DNA of 64,000 nt from Anaerotignum sp. (GTDB lineage: Bacteria > Bacillota > Clostridia > Lachnospirales > Anaerotignaceae): contig JAHHTX010000001.1 of assembly GCA_020024255.1 (NCBI GenBank), positions 3,799 through 67,798 of the forward strand, written 5' to 3'. The notes beneath the pieces are model-generated. The model did not search any database. It was not told where the DNA came from and was given only the letters and a program-made list of their open reading frames with translations. The position numbers and the translations under genes are program-made. The stretch's first letter is position 1, and every line of letters starts with the position of its first letter. This document shows positions 62,471 to 64,000 of the stretch, piece by piece.

Positions 62471-63766
62471 TTAGTTATTCTTTCTGATGGGAGGAACAAA
62501 TTTACCGATAATACCGGCAATAACAGCAGGGATAATCCAGCTGAACTGGAATTCAGCCAATGGCAGCTTTTTGATGAACATGAAAGCGGAACCGAAAGGA
62601 TAACCTGCCAAAATATCCAAAGCACTGACAATGAGAGCAGCAATGGAAGCAAAGATATAGATGTTGTCGTTATGAATCTGCTTGTGGAAGTATGTCAGAA
62701 TAATCATAACCAAAATAACGGGGTACAGCAAGGACAGAATAGGTGCTGCAATGCTGATGATTTTGTCAAGTCCGAAATTGGATACGATGTAGCTGAATAC
62801 AACTGTGATAATAACCATCTTTTCGTAAGAAATCTTGCCCTTTGTCAAATCTTTGAAGTAGGAAGCAACAGAAGATGTCAAACCGATGGCTGTAGTCAAG
62901 CAGGCAAAGAATACAATAACACCTAAAAGCCATACGCCAGCATCACCGATGAGGCTCTTAACGATAGCAACTACGAGTTGTGCCTGACCAAGACCTTCAA
63001 AGCCGCCTGCAGATGTTGTAGCACCCAAGAATGCAAGACCACCATAGATGATGAACAGACCGATTGCAGCGACAACAGAAGAACCCATAACAACGTTCAT
63101 AGTGGTTTTCTTTTCTGTGTAGCCTTTGTCTTTTGCTGAAGAAAGGATAATGGTTACAAATACGATGGAAGCAAGAACGTCCATTGTCTGGTAACCCTGG
63201 ATAACACCTTCTTTAACAGTAGGGAAATCTGCAGTTTCTACAATAGGCCCAATGGGATTAACCATACCGATAATGATTGTAGTCAACAGACAGATAACCA
63301 AAATAGGTGTTAAGAATTTCCCGATTACGTCTACAACGGCAGAGGGGCGAATGGTAAGCAACAATGTGATGCCGAAGAAAACCAAACCGAAAATCCAGCT
63401 ATTTATACCGGAAAGTACAGGCTGGGACTGAATACCCATTTCAAATGTTACAGCTGCTGTACGGGGGATAGCAAGGAATGGCCCAATACATAATACGATT
63501 GCAGTATTGATAATCGTTGCTGCTGTGTTACCAAGTTTACCAGTAACACCATGCATGGAAACGTCACCTTTTTGAATCATTGCCATGATGGCAACCAAAG
63601 CCAAACCGACATCGGCAATAAAGAAGCACAAAAATCCAATCATCCAGTCAGAACCAGCATTTGTGCCGAGATAGGGGGGGAAGATTAGATTTCCTGCGCC
63701 AAAGAACATTGCAAATAATGCAAGACCGATGACGAGAATGTCTACAAATTTTACTTTTTTCTCCAT
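62471..63766 (-). CDS. brnQ: Branched-chain amino acid transporter BrnQ (LIVCS family)
   Basis: 431 residues with about 12 helices. N-terminal ALFAMFFGAGNLIFPPYLG is the family signature. Sodium- or proton-coupled uptake of Leu, Ile and Val, needed for branched-chain fermentation or protein synthesis. AGGAGG precedes the ATG. No T-box is visible in the 230 bases upstream. Confidence 0.95.
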   Translation of the reverse strand: MEKKVKFVDILVIGLALFAMFFGAGNLIFPPYLGTNAGSDWMIGFLCFFIADVGLALVAIMAMIQKGDVSMHGVTGKLGNTAATIINTAIVLCIGPFLAIPRTAAVTFEMGIQSQPVLSGINSWIFGLVFFGITLLLTIRPSAVVDVIGKFLTPILVICLLTTIIIGMVNPIGPIVETADFPTVKEGVIQGYQTMDVLASIVFVTIILSSAKDKGYTEKKTTMNVVMGSSVVAAIGLFIIYGGLAFLGATTSAGGFEGLGQAQLVVAIVKSLIGDAGVWLLGVIVFFACLTTAIGLTSSVASYFKDLTKGKISYEKMVIITVVFSYIVSNFGLDKIISIAAPILSLLYPVILVMIILTYFHKQIHNDNIYIFASIAALIVSALDILAGYPFGSAFMFIKKLPLAEFQFSWIIPAVIAGIIGKFVPPIRKNN

Positions 63767-63844
63767 AAACGATACCTCCTGTTTTAAAAATAGTTTTGTG
63801 ATACATTATAAGTCCTGTTACGCAATTTTTCACTGCGTGTTTCT

Positions 63845-63873
63845 ATTATGCAGAAAAAGTGATTGTTTGACAA
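63845..63873 (-). promoter_or_regulatory. sigma-A type promoter of brnQ
   Basis: On the minus strand TTGTCA (63873-63868), 17-base spacer, CATAAT (63850-63845). The rest of 63767-64000 is AT-rich without an ORF. Confidence 0.5.
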
Positions 63874-64000
63874 GTCGGAGAAATATAATATAACGAAACA
63901 AAACCCAAGATTATTTTCTTTAAAGTGGAAGATAATAGTAAATTTAATAAAAATGTAAACAAAACAAAGTAAAAAGCAAAAATATTATAAAATATGATTT

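Noticed and set aside
63767..64000. T-box or other leader for brnQ
   Set aside because: No T-box sequence GGTACCGCG or terminator is visible on the minus strand.

Overview
The window looks like a chromosomal segment of a low-GC, spore-forming, anaerobic Gram-positive bacterium of class Clostridia (Lachnospiraceae/Anaerotignaceae-like). This rests on the sporulation genes (spoIIE, spoIIID, ylbJ), the Pta-AckA acetate pathway, strong AGGAGG ribosome sites, TTG/GTG starts, an alanine T-box leader, SLH surface proteins, and gene orders shared with Bacillus and Clostridium (rsmD-coaD-ylbJ-tmcAL ... yceD-rpmF; spoIIE-tilS-hpt-ftsH ... coaX-dusB). The taxonomic placement is inference. I saw no rRNA, tRNA, CRISPR array, prophage or complete insertion sequence.

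Layout. 1-9.6 kb: end of recG, rsmD, coaD, a coiled-coil protein, then on the minus strand tmcAL, a shortened DUF3781-like gene and ylbJ; then a minimal CheA-like kinase, a zinc-ribbon membrane protein, pta, ackA, yceD and rpmF. 9.9-17.5 kb: a cell-surface block with an MMPL/RND permease translationally overlapped with a 1,129-residue GLUG/coiled-coil wall protein, followed by an SLH-anchored GH18 hydrolase. 17.5-28.5 kb: a complete phosphonate operon, phnD-C-E-E-G-H-I-J-K-M-L plus a PHP phosphoesterase that probably replaces PhnP, set between gene-free flanks. 28.8-30.7 kb: a membrane glycosyltransferase and a tiny membrane peptide, then a repeat-rich gap. 30.7-40.6 kb: mainly housekeeping genes (HIT, murG, cyclophilin lipoprotein, SEC-C protein, threonylcarbamoyl-AMP synthase, rpiB, upp, a TagO/WecA-type transferase, dnaD, dnaC). 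40.7-64 kb: spoIIE, tilS, hpt, ftsH, a FlK-like thioesterase, birA, an ECF transporter S component, two tandem coaX genes, dusB, copA, alaS, yjdF, an SDR, yihY, spoIIID and brnQ.

How genes work together. The phn block would import phosphonates (PhnDCEE), attach them to ribose (PhnGHIL), trim pyrophosphate (PhnM), cleave the C-P bond (PhnJ with PhnK) and hydrolyse the cyclic phosphate (PHP protein). ECF S component plus CoaX supports pantothenate uptake and CoA synthesis together with CoaD at the left end. Pta and AckA make ATP from acetyl-CoA.

Observations I consider most worth checking: (1) copA carries a CopZ-like C-terminal domain with its own perfect Shine-Dalgarno and in-frame ATG, so one reading frame may give both a fused pump and a free chaperone; (2) two copies of a hairpin-rich repeat (30.5 and 43.2 kb, opposite orientation), each bounded by 26-27 bp direct repeats of a local terminator-like sequence; (3) a tandem CoaX pair in which one copy has Gly-to-Ser changes in both phosphate loops; (4) the coupled MMPL-GLUG pair; (5) the yjdF riboswitch with an 8-base anti-Shine-Dalgarno; (6) C-P lyase with a PHP enzyme in place of PhnP and a Pho-like box upstream; (7) a CheA stripped to HPt plus ATPase; (8) a spoIIE promoter with 21 bp spacing and an overlapping Spo0A box.
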